Numbered from the stretch's first letter, positions 23,836 through 36,071 are shown. The stretch is DNA of 64,000 nt from Archegozetes longisetosus (GCA_018873245.2 JAEMBT020000009.1:12621112-12685111); one strand, 5' to 3'. Notes: generated from the sequence alone by a model not told the origin. A program made the numbers and translations.

Positions 23836-24848
23836 ATGTTGTCAAAAATCAAAACTGTATTAATAGACTTGAGCGGAACTATTCATATTGAAAACCATGA
23901 AATTAAAGGCGCCATTAATGCAATCAATCGGTAATCACTTAAGTGACAATCCATTCAACTGAATAATGTATAACTATTTGCAACACTTCTAATATATAAC
24001 TCTTTTCAAGTCTCCGTTGTTCGGGTTTAAAGTTTCGATTTGTGACTAATACAACTAAAGAGAGTCAAAATGTTTTGTTCAACCGCTTGAAGACAATTGG
24101 TTTTGATATAAAAAAAGATGAAATATTTAGCTCATTATTAGCAGCTAAACAATTCGTACAAAAGTCAAAATTAAAGCCGTATTTGATGCTCGAAGAAGAA
24201 GCTCTCGAAGACTTTAGTGATATTACTGTTGGTAGTGAAGACAATGGTATGTATGATGTCTTCAGAACTTAATCGAAAAGATATTGATAATTGATTTTAT
24301 GTATAGCGAATGCTGTTGTGGTCGGTTTGGCTCCAAATAAATTCAATTACGAGTCAATGAATATTGCGTTTCGAATGCTATTAAATGGCTCGCAATTAAT
24401 AGCAATTCATAAATCTAAATATTTTAAGACCTCTAATGGTCTATGCTTAGGTCCTGGACCTTACGTTAGCGCTTTGGAGTACGCGACTGACACCCAGTCT
24501 TTGGTTGTTGGAAAACCCAATAAACAGTTCTTTCTTCAGGCTTTAGAACCGTTTGATTGTCAACCAGAGGAAGCAGTTATGATCGGAGATGTATTGCTTT
24601 CATTAGTTTAATCAACTTTTAAACTCTTAGTTTTTATTAGTTTTAGTTTTTTCATAAAATGAATTAACTTGAATTTGTAGGACGTTCGCGACGACATCGG
24701 AGGTGCTCAAGCATTAGGGATGACCGGTATTTTAGTTCAAACTGGAAAATATCGATCTGGAGATGAAAATAAGATCAATCCAGCACCAAATTATGTTATG
24801 CCCTCGATTGATGAGGCAATTAATTTAATTCTTGAAAATAAAGCATAA
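23836..24848 (+). CDS. HDHD2: HDHD2, haloacid dehalogenase-like hydrolase
   Basis: HAD-superfamily phosphatase-like protein of the HDHD2/LHPP group; its physiological substrate is not established. Exons are 23836-23930, 24011-24246, 24307-24590 and 24681-24848, giving 260 aa (human 259) with all phases consistent. Motif I is [12 protein letters not shown]; the DLSGT form, with serine where most HADs have aspartate, is usual for this group. Motif II is FVTNTTKES. The cap domain includes [21 protein letters not shown] and [25 protein letters not shown] leads to the motif III lysine in [10 protein letters not shown]. Motif [17 protein letters not shown], is rebuilt exactly across the third splice junction, which supports the gene model. 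The copy looks functional. The duplicated SDR flank begins within about 60 bases after its stop. Confidence 0.96.
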
Positions 24849-26053
24849 TTCTCAAAAATTTTGTTCAAATTCAAACTTATAAATAGGATTTTTATGGCAA
24901 ATAAAGCCTAAGATTAAGTTTACTTTTTACTAATCATGTCGAATCTTGTTATGATAACCAAACCTTTAAAAGTTAGATTAAAGTGAAAATTGAATTGAAT
25001 TTAGGTAAGAGTATTGTTAGAAAGTATGATAATCCAAGAGATAGCTCAAGATATGAATGCTACGTCTTAATTGACTTGTGATGTATGAGCATGTCATATC
25101 ATACAATAGTGAAATTCACGATTTATTCCGGAAATTCAAATTCCATAAAAATTTTATTCAATTAATTTGATTACTCTTTGGATATGCTTTAGATACTCAT
25201 ATGAATTAAACAAAATTTATTATTAATATCTGGGTTTTCAACAATTTGCAAATACTTTACCACGGTTTTAATCTTGTTTTAACTTCTTTGATATTTTGTG
25301 GAAGTTACTCAAATTTTTAAATTGAATAAGTCTAGAACTACAATTATAGTTGAAAAATCGATTACTGTTTATATCACTAAATAGTCTTATACCCAATCTT
25401 TAATTTGAATGTTGTTGGCGATCGACATATTAAATACTATTTTCTGAGCATGGTATCACTATTATTGGTTTTGTAGAAAATATTGCCGTAATCAGTCAGT
25501 TACATGCTTTTTATATTGTGTTTGAAGTAGTTGCCATTAGTTGTATTTTATATTAAATACTTGCTTATAGTCTAACAAAAATGTTGGTTCATTGCATGAA
25601 ACTTATGACACGATCAGTTTCACTATTAACCATAAAGTCTAGCAAATTAACCTGTAATTTTAGTCTTAATTATTATTATAATGCATTTTTCTTTAGTTCA
25701 TAGTTCGTATTGTTTAGATTATGAATTTGTCAAATTTCTGGTCCATCAAAATGATAAGTTGCAATTGTAATAATTTCTTCTAATAAGTTATTAGTCTTTG
25801 CGATTAGTTTAATGGCAGAAATGTTTCGAACTCGATGTAAAATGATTTTGGGGAAGATTCAATTTATTTTTTCGAATTATTTAGTTTTAGTTCAAAATTG
25901 AGTCAATCATTACATAGATCTAAATAAGTCAAACAATAAGTGAATTGTAATTCAATTTTAATCAGTTATAACTAATTATATAACATACAGAAAAATAGAG
26001 CTCATATAAAAGTATATATTAATTGTAATTTAAAATTGATAATTGATCAATAG
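24849..26053. repeat. SDR-array spacer, first copy
   Basis: 3' flank of the first SDR copy. Much of it (for example AACCAAACCTTTAAAAGTTA and the stretch around TGATGTATGAGCATGTCATA) recurs at 28,560-28,725 and 32,300-32,800. No gene was seen. Confidence 0.7.
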
Positions 26054-26928
26054 TTAAACTATCAATCCTCCTGACACTTCTATTGAAGAACCAGTTATAC
26101 ATGAGCTTCTTGAAGATAACAAGAATGCTATTACTTCAGCCACTTCTTCCGGCTGTCCTTTTCTTGCCATAGATATTTGTTGCATAAGTTGGTCTATATC
26201 TAAAGATAAAACAAATAAATGAATAGAGACATCAATTGAAAGATAAGTTAAGGAAATCATACATTTTTGAGGCACAGAATCTGACATAGGCGTATCGATT
26301 GATACGGGCGTAACAATATTGTGCCGAATATTATATTTAAAATTTCTCGGACCACAGTTCTAGTGAATCCTTCCACAGCAGCCTTTGAAGCCACATAACT
26401 GCATATACCGATGTTAGCGACCTTTGAGCTAAGGCTCGACACGTTTACAATTGATCCCTCACTGACTTTGTGGTCGACCATTAGCTTACAGGCCAGCTAT
26501 TGGTTGCAAAGATTGAATTATCAGTTAACAAGACATGAAAATACCAAAATTCAGACCTGAGTTGTCAGAAAAGTTGCCTTAAGATTGACATCAATAACTT
26601 TATCGAAATCTTTTTCTAAAATGTTAATAAGTGTTCGGCCATCCACAATACCGGCACTATTAACTAAAAGAGTGGCTACACTGTTATTATAGTTATCATT
26701 AACAGATTTGAACAATTTTTTGACTGAATCACTTTTGGTGACATCGACCTCAACAGCGATATGCTTTGATTGACTGTTATCAGAAATGATTTGTTTGGTC
26801 TGATTGGCGCCGATCATATTGACGTCTGCGATGACCACCGAAGCATTTTCTTTGGCCAAAATTTGACAAACAGCCCGACCAATGCCGGAACCACCACCAG
26901 TCACGACTGCTATTCTGTTGGCGAACAT
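26054..26928 (-). pseudogene. SDR copy 1, HSD17B8-like, frameshifted
   Basis: Three exons on the minus strand: 26557-26928, 26263-26496 and 26054-26199. Exon 1 is fully open (TGGGSGIG cofactor loop, LLVNSAG, DVNLKATF). Exon 2 keeps the catalytic serine and SYVASK, but is 234 instead of 235 bases. One base is missing after VVREI, and beyond it the frame needed for KYNIR is shifted. The residues after it also drift: NIVTPVSIDTPM replaces the usual NAVMPG..DTPM, so the PG motif is lost. Exon 3 retains [19 protein letters not shown] and ends two residues late (GGLIV then TAA). Almost certainly a young pseudogene. Its exon 1 and upstream flank are closest to SDR copy 7. Confidence 0.88.
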
Positions 26929-27080
26929 TTTACTGACAGATCCCTTTGATCTTTAGATAAAATTTTGATAAAAACACTAAAACTGTCGAAATGAATAGTT
27001 GACTTTAGCCAACTTGTGGATAATTTCATAACTTTTTTTGATAAGGTTCAGACGAAAAGTTTGTTATTCACATCCAGTCA

Positions 27081-27101
27081 TTTGATTGGGTATCATAAGT
27101 A
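27081..27101 (-). promoter_or_regulatory. Conserved CCAAT block upstream of SDR copy 1
   Basis: On the coding strand this reads as CCAATCAAATGA within a block, ACGAAAAGTTTGTTAT...GATTGG on the + strand, that lies about 100-165 bases before the ATG. The same block precedes copies 2 (31,085), 3 (33,985), 7 (46,187), 8 (weaker, 49,335) and 11 (59,552), and on the + strand copy 5 (39,363). Conservation among copies is partly shared descent, so function is inferred. Confidence 0.45.
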
Positions 27102-27603
27102 TTAACATTGGAATGTTTTAACAATCTGAAACTTTCGGTACTTTTTCATATTATTTTAATCTTCTCCATTTATATAAGACTTGAATTAAATGGTTTGTAT
27201 CTAATTTTTCAGATCTAATCTTAAAATGTTAGTCTTCTTTGAAAAAGCAGTTTTGGCAATAATATCTAAATAATGCTTCACTTTCTCTAATTGACTCAAT
27301 GATTCAAATCTAATATTTATAATAGAAATGAACTGATAATTAATAATTATTGCAATATAACAGCCAATGACTGGTAGTCCATTTAAATTGCTTAATAAAA
27401 ATGTTAACTTTATGAAAGATTTATTACTTGATCAATGAATTAATAAAGAGTTCTAATCAATTTGATAACAGCTGATATGATAGGTGACACAAATTAAAAT
27501 TAAAACAATATAAACATAATCAATATTTAGTAAAATAATTGGTTCCTATTTGTGATGCGGTATTAATTGTTTGATCAATCAATACAATAGAACTTCACTC
27601 GAG

Positions 27604-28460
27604 GACCAAAGAAGAACCCAGATTAAGCCATTGTGCGTAGTCAAAGACTTTTGATCTTGCAGTTCGATGGCAAATATATTGAATATTGATACATCTTCGA
27701 TCAAAATATTACATGTTAGTTACTTTCGGTTCGGGAGAAAAAATTTCCTCGCCTCTAAAATGACGTCCATGGAACAAACCTTAATTTCAAAAAATCATTT
27801 GATCTCCGCCTCCAATTAGTTACTTATCGAGATTTTCTTCAAAAATAAATAAAAATCAAGGAGTAATTTTGGAAAAGTTTTAGAGTAGTGCAATACCTGA
27901 AACAGGATGAAATCGACGATTGAAGTTTTCATTTGAATGGCTGTGTAACTCGTTCGAAACATTCGTTATCATATGTCATCATATAATTAAAGATTTTTTA
28001 AGAGTGGTGTTCAAAATTTCAAAAGCGAATACCTCTTCAATTGTTTACCTCATAAGATTAAGACTTATATTTCTGGAAATTGTGTGCAAACCCTTCGAAA
28101 TTATTTGCATATCACCGATGTTGATCGGTGAACCTATTGTAATAGGTGATGATATGCAAATAATTTCAAAGGTTTTGCACTACTCTAAAACTTTTCCAAA
28201 ATTACTCCTTGATTTTTATTTATTTTTGAAGAAAATCTCGAAAAGAAACTAATCAGGAGTGAGTGTCAAATGATTGTTTGAAATTAGCTTTCCTCCATAG
28301 ACATAATGTTAAAAAGTGGGAAAAATTTTATTTTCACCGGAACCGGAAGTAATTAAGATCTAATATTTTGGTCGAAGATGTGTCACTATATTCGTCAGCG
28401 AACCATAAGATCAAAAGTCTATACCCACGCACAATGTCTTAACGTGGGTTCTCCATTCTT
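27604..28460. mobile_element. Foldback element with about 300-base inverted arms
   Basis: The arms at about 27,604-27,900 and 28,160-28,460 are imperfect inverse complements. The inner 80 bases of each, including GGAGTAATTTTGGAAAAGTT, are nearly identical. A second, tight hairpin sits at about 28,080-28,185 around TTATTTGCATATCACC and its complement. No transposase is present. A sister element occurs at 31,590-32,215. It looks like a nonautonomous foldback/MITE copied with the SDR unit. Confidence 0.8.
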
Positions 28461-28727
28461 GAAATTCAAGCTTTAAAGGAAATGTTTTTGCTTTTATTCA
28501 AACTCAAAATAATGAATAAAATTTTTACGACAAGTCTGAAATGACAGTATTTAATCCCAGGATGAAGTTTATTTTTTTTTAATAATGTCGAATGTTATGA
28601 AAACCAAGCCTCTAAAAGTTAAATTAAAGTGAAAACTGAACTGAATTTAGGTAAGAGTATTGTTTGAGCGTATGATAACCCAAGTGATAACTCAGGATAT
28701 CACTCTTACGTCTTAATTAACTTATGA

Positions 28728-29900
28728 TTTTGGTGGTTATCGGTTTTAACCGGTGGCCTGAATACACAGCTCCATTTTCTTCTGCCACTTAAACTAGACA
28801 CTCCGCCACTGCTCTCTAAAAATCGACTCGAGATAGTCGTTGACTGTTCGGTCGATCTCACTTTCTGGCCCGAACCGCCCACCCCTCAAGTTTTGCTTTA
28901 AATTTCTAAAGAGCCAAAAGTCTGCGGGAGCCAAATCTGGACTGAAGGGTGGATGAGGTACCAGTTCGACATTGTTTTCGGTCAAAAATTTCGATATAAT
29001 TGAAGCGGTATGGAGTCTAGCATTGTCATGATGTAAAAATATGCCTCGACTTCCCGATTTTGGCCGCTTTTTGCGGATGGAATCGAACACTTTTTTGAAG
29101 CATACATTTGAATACCAGTCAGCGGTGATAGTTGGCTGTCCTTCCAATTCGATGCACGCCTCCGGACCACTTGGCCTGAAGAATATCGCATACAATAACT
29201 GTTTTACGTGTACTTCATTACGGGGAACTTTTGGAGGCTCTTCGTCTTCGAAGAGCCGCACCTTCGCTTCACGTGATGATAACTCTTGATAGTAATAGGC
29301 ATAAGTGTCATCACCAGTCACTATATTGCATATGAAGTTATCCCCTTTTTCTCTAATCGTCTTCAAGTTCTGTCAGTACACTTTCACTCGAGTCTCCGTT
29401 TGTTGATCAGTCAGTTAGTGTGGGACCGAGCGAACAAAACATGTCTTAAGCTTAAGTTATTGCGCATTATATTATGTGTCGTTCCTGTAGAGATGTCCAA
29501 CTCATACGAGATCTGTTACACCGAAATTGATGGATCAGCGCATGCGAGATCTCGAACTTTTGCCACAGTTTCCTCAGTGGTTACATTTGATGGTCGACCA
29601 CTTTGATGTCATCAAATGAGTTCCGGCCATACCTGATTTCTCGATAACAATTATAAACTGTAGATTTGTAAACAAAATTTTCGTCTAGTCGAATTTATTT
29701 CCTCTAAACACTCTTTCGGAGTTGGATTTCGTTTCAAACAATAGGCAATCAAAACCCGAATATCTCGTTCAGAGAAATTAACAGAAATGTTAGACATTTT
29801 AATCTTTAAAAAAATCACTGAAATTAAACGTTAAGCTGAAACCATTTGATTTCTCGTAGCAGAGCTCTATAATAACACAAAAATATTTTCAGTAAAAAAC
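28728..29900 (-). mobile_element. Mariner transposon with broken transposase
   Basis: This interrupts the SDR spacer: sequence left of 28,728 matches 32,300-32,470, and the match resumes only at about 29,945. The limits are approximate because I could not identify the terminal repeats with confidence. Part of the spacer present at 32,470-32,800 is missing here, so insertion was accompanied or followed by a deletion. See the transposase entry for coding content. Confidence 0.8.
28794..29797 (-). pseudogene. Mariner transposase, frameshifted N-terminal half
   Basis: DDE/D transposase of the mariner family. The C-terminal half (28,794-29,366) is one open frame carrying the triad region. It shows TGDDTYAYYY for the first aspartate, FLHHDNARLHTA for the second, and PPFSPDLAPADFWLF for the third, spaced as in DD34D mariners; RGGRFGPESEI follows. 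The N-terminal helix-turn-helix begins at an ATG at 29,797 (MSNISVNFSERDIRVLIAYC) but loses frame within about 50 codons. The region joining the halves is shifted and contains stops. It is an inactive copy, moderately old. The + strand frames over it are antisense shadows. Confidence 0.9.
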
Positions 29901-30058
29901 TCTTTTTATATGTACAGATTAAGTATGATTTTCCACTTATTTAATCAATAACCCAATAACATATAGAAAATAGAGTTCATATTAAAAATATAGAAACAAA
30001 GTTTCAGTAACGCTTAGAATAATTGTAACATAAAATCAACAGTTAATCAATAGTTAAA

Positions 30059-30937
30059 CTACATGGCTAATCCTCCTGATACCTGTACTATAGAACCAGT
30101 TATGTATGAACTTCTTGAAGATAATAAGAATGCTATTACTTCAGCCACTTCTTCCGGCTGTCCTTTTCTTGCCATAGATGTTTGTAGCATAAATTCATCT
30201 TTAACTAGAGATGAAGCAATCAAATGGTCAACAGAAACATCAATTGAAGGATAAGTTAAGAAATTGATACCTCTTTGAGGCAAAGATTCACCCATAGGAG
30301 TATCTATTAATCCGGGCATAACAGCATTGCAGCGAATGTTATATTTTGCCATTTCTCGGGCCACAGTTCTAGTCAATGCTTCGACAGCAGCCTTTGAAGC
30401 CACATAATTACATGCGCCGATGTTTCCCATTTTTGAGCCAATGCTGGACACGTTTACAATTGATCCCTCACTGACTTTGTGGTCGATCATTAGCTTACAG
30501 GCCAGCTATTGGTTGCAAGGATTGAATCATCAGTTAACAAAACATGAAAATACCAAAATTCAGACCTGAGTCGTCAGAAAAGTTGCCTTAAGATTTACAT
30601 CAATAACTTTATCGAAATCTTTTTCTGAAATGTTAATAAGCGTTCGGCCACTTACAATACCGCCACTATTAACTAAAAGAGTAGCCATGCTATTGTTGTA
30701 ATTATCATTAACAGATTTGAACAATTTTTTGACTGAATCACTTTTGCTGACATCAACTTCAATAGCGATATGTTTTGATTGACTGTTGTTTGATATGATT
30801 TGTTTAGTTTGATTAGCACCAGTTATATTGATGTCTGCGATGACCACCGAAGCATTTTCTTTGGCCAAAATTTGACAAACAGCCCGACCAATGCCTGAGC
30901 CGCCTCCAGTGACCACTGCTATTCTATTAGCAAACAT
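30059..30937 (-). CDS. SDR copy 2, HSD17B8-like, intact
   Basis: Short-chain dehydrogenase/reductase closest to HSD17B8, the mitochondrial 17-beta-estradiol dehydrogenase 8 that is also the NAD-dependent 3-ketoacyl reductase subunit. Exons are 30566-30937, 30271-30505 and 30059-30204, giving 250 aa (human 261). The Rossmann loop is TGGGSGIG (10-17); Asp35 in VVIAD suggests NAD rather than NADP; Asp62 is in EVDV. Catalytic residues are Asn115 (DVNLK), Ser145 (VNVSSIG), Tyr158 and Lys162 (YVASK), with P188-G189 following. After splicing, PQR-VKDEF aligns without gaps to HSD17B8 PQKVVDK, and the protein ends VSGGLAM. One oddity: the usual N-[SC]-A-G motif is N90-S-G-G. No targeting peptide is evident. 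Substrate unknown; steroid, fatty-acyl or xenobiotic carbonyl are all possible. Confidence 0.92.
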
Positions 30938-31589
30938 TTTACTGACAGATCTCTTTGACTTTCAGATAAGTTTGATAATAAACACTTTAATTGTAGAAAT
31001 GAGTAGTTAATGTTCAATAATTTGCGGATAGTTTCGTATTTCTTTAATAAGATTAAGACGAAAAGTTTGTTATTGACATCCAGTGGTTTGATTGGATGTT
31101 ATAATTACTACTAAGATTGTTTATATTGATTTCTTTAACATTTCTAAAACTTTCAGCACTTTTTCATATCGTTTGAATTTCTTCCATTTATATAAGACTT
31201 GAGCTAAAATGGTTTGTATCTCATTTGTCAGATCTGATCTTTGGAAAGGCAGTTTTGGCGATAATTTCTAAATAATGCTTTACTTTCTCTAATTGACTCA
31301 ACGATTGAAAAACTAATATTTATAATAGAAACGAGCTCGTAGTTAATAACTATTGCAATATAACAGCCAATCACTGATAATTGACTTGAATAACTTAATA
31401 AAAATGTTAACCTTATGTAAGATTTTTTATTTAATCAATGTTTACTTACTCTAAACAATTTGATAACAGCTAATATGATAGATAACACAAATTAAAACTA
31501 AAACATAATTAATGTTTAGTGAAATGATTGGTTTCTATTTGTGATGCAGTATTAATTATTTGATCAATTAATTTAATAGGACTTAGCAC

Positions 31590-32215
31590 GAAGACCAAAG
31601 GAGAACTCACGTTAAGCCACGAGAAGCCACTTATATTTCTAGAAACTGTGAGCAAAAGCCTCTCAAATGATTTGCATATCACCGATGCTCATCGGTGGAC
31701 CCATTGGAACAGATGATGATATGCACATCGTTCTAAAGGTTTTCGCACACAGTTTCCAGAAATATGTCCTTAACATATGAGTTGGACGCTTGAAGAGTTG
31801 TTTGCTTTTGAAATTTTGAGTGTCACTCTTTAACAATGAATTAAAAATATGATAATATATTACGTTGAGTGTTTCGAACGAGCCATTCAAATGAAAACTT
31901 CGATCGTTGATTTCATCCTGTTTCAGATCTTGAACCGTTCTAAAACTTTTCCAAAATCATGCCTCTATTTTTAGCGATTTTTGAGCGAAATCACGAAAAC
32001 AAACTAATCATGAGTGAGTGTCAAATGATTGTTTGAAATGGCTTTTCTTCCATAGACATAATGTTAAAAAATGAGAAAAATTTTATTTTCTCCGGATCTG
32101 GAAGTAATTAAGAACTAATATTTTGGTTGAAGATGTATCACTATATTTGCCATCGAACCATAAGATCAAAGTCCATGCCACGCACAGTATCTTAGCGTGG
32201 GTTCTCCATTCTTGA
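31590..32215. mobile_element. Second foldback element, related to 27,604-28,460
   Basis: Shares its right arm (from about 31,930, GTTCTAAAACTTTTCCAAAA, to TTAGCGTGGGTTCTCCATTC) and the inner hairpin (TTGCATATCACCGATG) with the first element. The central segment is in the opposite orientation: GCCATTCAAATGAAAACTTC here corresponds to the inverse of 27,925-27,945. Its left arm is much shorter. Confidence 0.7.
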
Positions 32216-32932
32216 AATTCAAGCTCTATAGTAAATAAGCTTTTGCTTTTATTCAAACTTAAAATAATGAATAAAATTTTTACCACAAGCATGAAATGAC
32301 GGTTTTTAATCCCAGGATGAAGTCTATTTTTTAATAATGTCGAATTTTGTTATGAAAACCAAGCCTCTAAAAGTTAAATTTAAGTGAAAACTGAACTAAA
32401 TTTAGGCGAGAGTATTGTTAGAGCATGTGATAACCCAAGAAATAACTCAAGATATGAATGCTACGTTTTAATTGACTTGTGATGTATGAGCATGTCATAT
32501 TATACAATAGTGAAATTCACGATTTATTCCGTAAATTCAAATTCCATAAAAATTTTATTCAATTAATTTGATTACTCTTTGGATATGCTTTAGATACTCA
32601 TATGAATTAAACAAAATTTATTATTCATATCTAGTTTTTCAACAATTTGCAAATACTTTTACAACGGTTTTAGTCTTGTTTTAACTTGTTAGATATTTTG
32701 TGAAAGTTACTCAAATTTTTAAATTGAATAAGTCTGGAATTACAATTATAGCTTCAATCAATATTATAGTTGAAAAATTGATTACTGTTTATATCACTAA
32801 TCTAGTTTTAATAAAATATAACTAATTATATAACATATAGAAAATAGAGCTCATATTAAAAATATAGAAACAAGGTTTCAGTAACGCTTAAAATAATTGT
32901 AACATAAAATCAACAGTTAATCAATAGTTAAA
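32216..32932. repeat. SDR-array spacer, third copy
   Basis: Matches 24,900-25,400 nearly throughout, including ATGAGCATGTCATATTATAC and TTGGATATGCTTTAGATACT. It is noncoding 3' flank of SDR copy 3. Confidence 0.75.
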
Positions 32933-33837
32933 CTACATGGCCCATCCTCCTGATACCTGTACTATAGAACCAGTTATGTATGAACTTCTTGGGGATAATA
33001 AGAATGCTATTACTTCGGCCACTTCTTCTGACTGTCCCGTCCTTCCCAGAGGTATTTGTTGTATAAGTTCATCTTTAACTAAAGTTCAAGCAAATACTGA
33101 ACAGAGTCATCAATTGAAAGGTAAATTGAGGAAACGATACCTTGTTGAGGTACAGATTCTGTCATAGGCGTCTCGATGTATCCGGGCATAACAGCATTGC
33201 AGCGAATATTATGTTTTCCCATTTCTCGTGCTACAGTTCTGGTCAATCCTTCCACAGCAGCCTTTGAAGACACATAATTGCATAAGCCAGCGACTCCAAT
33301 CTTTGCGCTAATACTCGCCAAGTTTACAATTGACCCCTCACTCACTTTATGTTCGATCATTAGCTTACAGGCTAACTGTTGGTAAAAAAATTGAATTATC
33401 AGGTTAATAAAAAACATAAAAAAGAATCATCATTTAATGAACCATGAAAATACCAAAACTCAGACCTGAGTCGTCAGAAAAGTTCCCTTAAGATTTACAT
33501 CAACAACTTTGTCGAAGTTTTCTTCTGAAATATCGATGAGCCCTGGACCACCCAGAATTCCGGCACAATTGACCAAAAGAGTGGCCACACTATTGTTGTA
33601 GTTATCACTAACAGATTTAAACAATTGTTGGACTGATTCGCTTTTGCTGACATCGACCTCAACAGCGATATGTTTTGATTGACTGCCGTTTGATATGATT
33701 TGTTTGGTTTGATTAGCACCAGTTATATTGATGTCTGCGATAACCACCGAAGCATTTTCTTTGGCCAAAATTTGACAAACAGCCCGACCAATGCCTGAGC
33801 CGCCTCCAGTGACCACTGCTATTTTATTAGAGAACAT
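32933..33837 (-). CDS. SDR copy 3, HSD17B8-like, intact
   Basis: Three exons on the minus strand: 33466-33837, 33141-33375 and 32933-33078, encoding 250 aa with correct phases. All SDR landmarks are present: [33 protein letters not shown] (canonical), [19 protein letters not shown] with the catalytic serine, CNYVSSK, and [12 protein letters not shown]. The C-terminus reads [16 protein letters not shown] and ends SGGWAM. Intron 2 is 62 bases, unlike the 66 usual in the array, so intron retention here would shift the frame. This copy belongs with copies 8 and 11 by exon sequence. Presumed an active NAD-dependent oxidoreductase; substrate unknown. Confidence 0.92.
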
Positions 33838-34471
33838 TTTAATAAGGAATTTTGTAGCCTTATAAATGTGTAATAAAAAACACTACAACTGTCGATATGA
33901 ATATTTGCCTTTCACTAATCTGTAGGGGATTTTATAACTTCTTTGATAATGTTTATACGAAAAGTTTATTATTGACATTCAGACGTTTGATTGGATATCA
34001 TAAGTACAAGCATAGTATATTAAAACATTTTCTTACTGGCACTTTTTAATATTATTTGAATCTTATCCGTTTATATGAGAGCTGAGCTAAAATGGTTTGT
34101 CTCTCAATTTACAAATACAATCTTTAAATGATTGTTATTTGATTAGATAGTTTTCGCTAAATTGAAAAACTAATATTTATAATATAAATGAGCTCATAAT
34201 TAATAATTATTGCAATAAAATACCCAGTTATTGATAATTGACTTGAATTACTTAATAAAAATATTAAACCTTATGAAAGATATATTATTTGATCAAACAG
34301 TTAATAAAGAGTTACAATAAACACTATAACAATTGATATGATATTTAACAAATTTCAATCATAATACATATAACTAATTATATAACATATAGAAAGTAAA
34401 TTTCATATTTCAAACAGAAACAAAGTTTGAGCAACACTAAAAATAATTGTAATATAAAACCAATAGTTAAA
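33838..34471. repeat. 5' flank of SDR copy 3 / 3' flank of copy 4
   Basis: Shared array flank, including the CCAAT-type block at 33,985-33,994. It resembles 59,400-59,800 beside copy 11. No gene was seen. Confidence 0.6.
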
Positions 34472-34918
34472 CTACATGGCAAATCCTCCTGACATTTGTA
34501 CTATAGAACCAGTTACGTATGAACTTCTTGGAGATAATAAGAATGCTATCACTTCAGCCACTTCTTCCGGCTGTCCTTTTCTTGCCATAGATATTTGTTG
34601 CATAAATTCATCTTTAACTAGAGATGAAGCAATCAAATGGTCAACAGAGACATCAATTGAAGGATAAGTTAAGAAATTGATACCTCTTTGAGGCAAAGAT
34701 TCACCCATAGGAGTATCTATTAATCCGGGCATAACAGCATTGCAGCGAATGTTATATTTTGCCATTTCTCGGGCCACAGTTCTAGTCAATGCTTCGACAG
34801 CAGCCTTTGAAGCCACATAATTAAATGCGCCGATGTTTCCCATTTTTGAGCCAATGCTGAACACGTTTACAATTGATCCCTCAATGACTTTGTGATCGAT
34901 CATTAGCTCACAGGCCAA
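34472..34918 (-). pseudogene. SDR copy 4, exons 2 and 3 only
   Basis: Exon 2 (34684-34918) and exon 3 (34472-34617) are open and nearly identical to those of copy 2, including DTPMGESLPQR and the 66-base intron. No exon 1 occurs in the 1.1 kb upstream; homology stops a few bases beyond the exon 2 acceptor. The fragment lacks the cofactor-binding half, so it cannot be a working SDR on its own. It differs from copy 2 by a few changes such as VFSIGSK for VSSIGSK and AFNYVASK for ACNYVASK, indicating a recent partial duplication. Confidence 0.88.
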
Positions 34919-36071
34919 CTATTAGTATAAAAGATTGAATTAAAGTTGAAGTGCTTACTTGCAGACCGTAATAACTTGTAATGTGTTTTGAGAACGAGGA
35001 GAAAAAGTGAATATGAAACTTTACCTTAAAAATTTACGGTAGAGAAAATAAAATATAATATATATAATGTGAAAACTGAAAAGTAAAGTAACTGCATACA
35101 TAATCACATATTACTAAGTTATAGATCTTATCAAGTTATAGATTCTTAAGAAGACAAAAATTTTTTAACACAACTCATAAAGTACTGAAAGATATTCAAT
35201 TCTTTTTAAATTGACTTATTACTAGTTTGTTTCAAATTATCTCTTATTTGAGATATTTTGCTTGTAATTACAAATTCAGATCTATTAACTTTTACTCATA
35301 CTTTAATAGTTTCTTAACATTAACTTTTCATAAATACTATTTAGTTTTCACGTAAAGGTTCATCTGAAAAGTTAAAGTTAAGTTTACATAGTCTGTCACT
35401 TTATTATCTAATGATATTTTGTCAAATCTTTCCCAACACTTGCTTCTTGATTTGACGTTCAATATACCAATTCGAGTATCATTAGATTTAATCTAAAGGA
35501 AATTTGATTCTTTAACATTAGAAGTATTTTTGATTTCGGAACTGAATTTTCTTTCATTTTTACTAAAATAATTTTCAATTTGCAACCTTCTTTTGTTCAT
35601 AGCACTTTCTTTTAAATCAAGATTACGTATTTTAGCATCCTTATTCATTTCTGAATGATTTAATCATAAACATTCACGATTGAAAAAGTGCTTTTATTTT
35701 ACATATCAAAATCACCAGAAAATATACAAGTTTATTAATGAACACTTGATAAATAAAAATTTATCAACTTTTTTTGCAAAATTAAATTTCAAGTTATACT
35801 GATCCTTAAGGTAAATAAAAGCCTCTTTTAATCACTGAAATATCCGTAGGAGTCAGTTTCGCAGAATGGGATTTTAACCAGTCAGTTTAGCCGGAAAGTG
35901 TATTTTCTCTGTTTTCCTATTCTCAGTTTAGATTTTAGAAAACCCCCTAATTTTCAAAGTTATTATGAAGAGCTCGAGTTCTAGAAATAATTTTCGAGTA
36001 CACACTTCATGTTCTGCGTAAAATTTATTTTATTGATGTAAAAAATTATGAAAGTTTTTGAAACAATATAC
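34919..36071. other. Unassigned AT-rich DNA between SDR copy 4 and the Merlin element
   Basis: Nothing recognisable. It does not match the SDR flanks, so the duplication that made copy 4 ended at its exon 2. Confidence 0.45.

Noticed and set aside
23606-23845. 79-codon minus-strand frame upstream of HDHD2
   Set aside because: No family resemblance; overlaps the HDHD2 start region antisense.
29286-29606. 106-codon + strand frame
   Set aside because: Antisense to the degenerate N-terminal part of the mariner transposase.
30059-30490. Reading SDR exon 2, intron 2 and exon 3 as one continuous exon
   Set aside because: GT/AG ends, an in-frame stop in several sister copies and gap-free alignment after removal show it is an intron; retention is kept only as a hypothesis.
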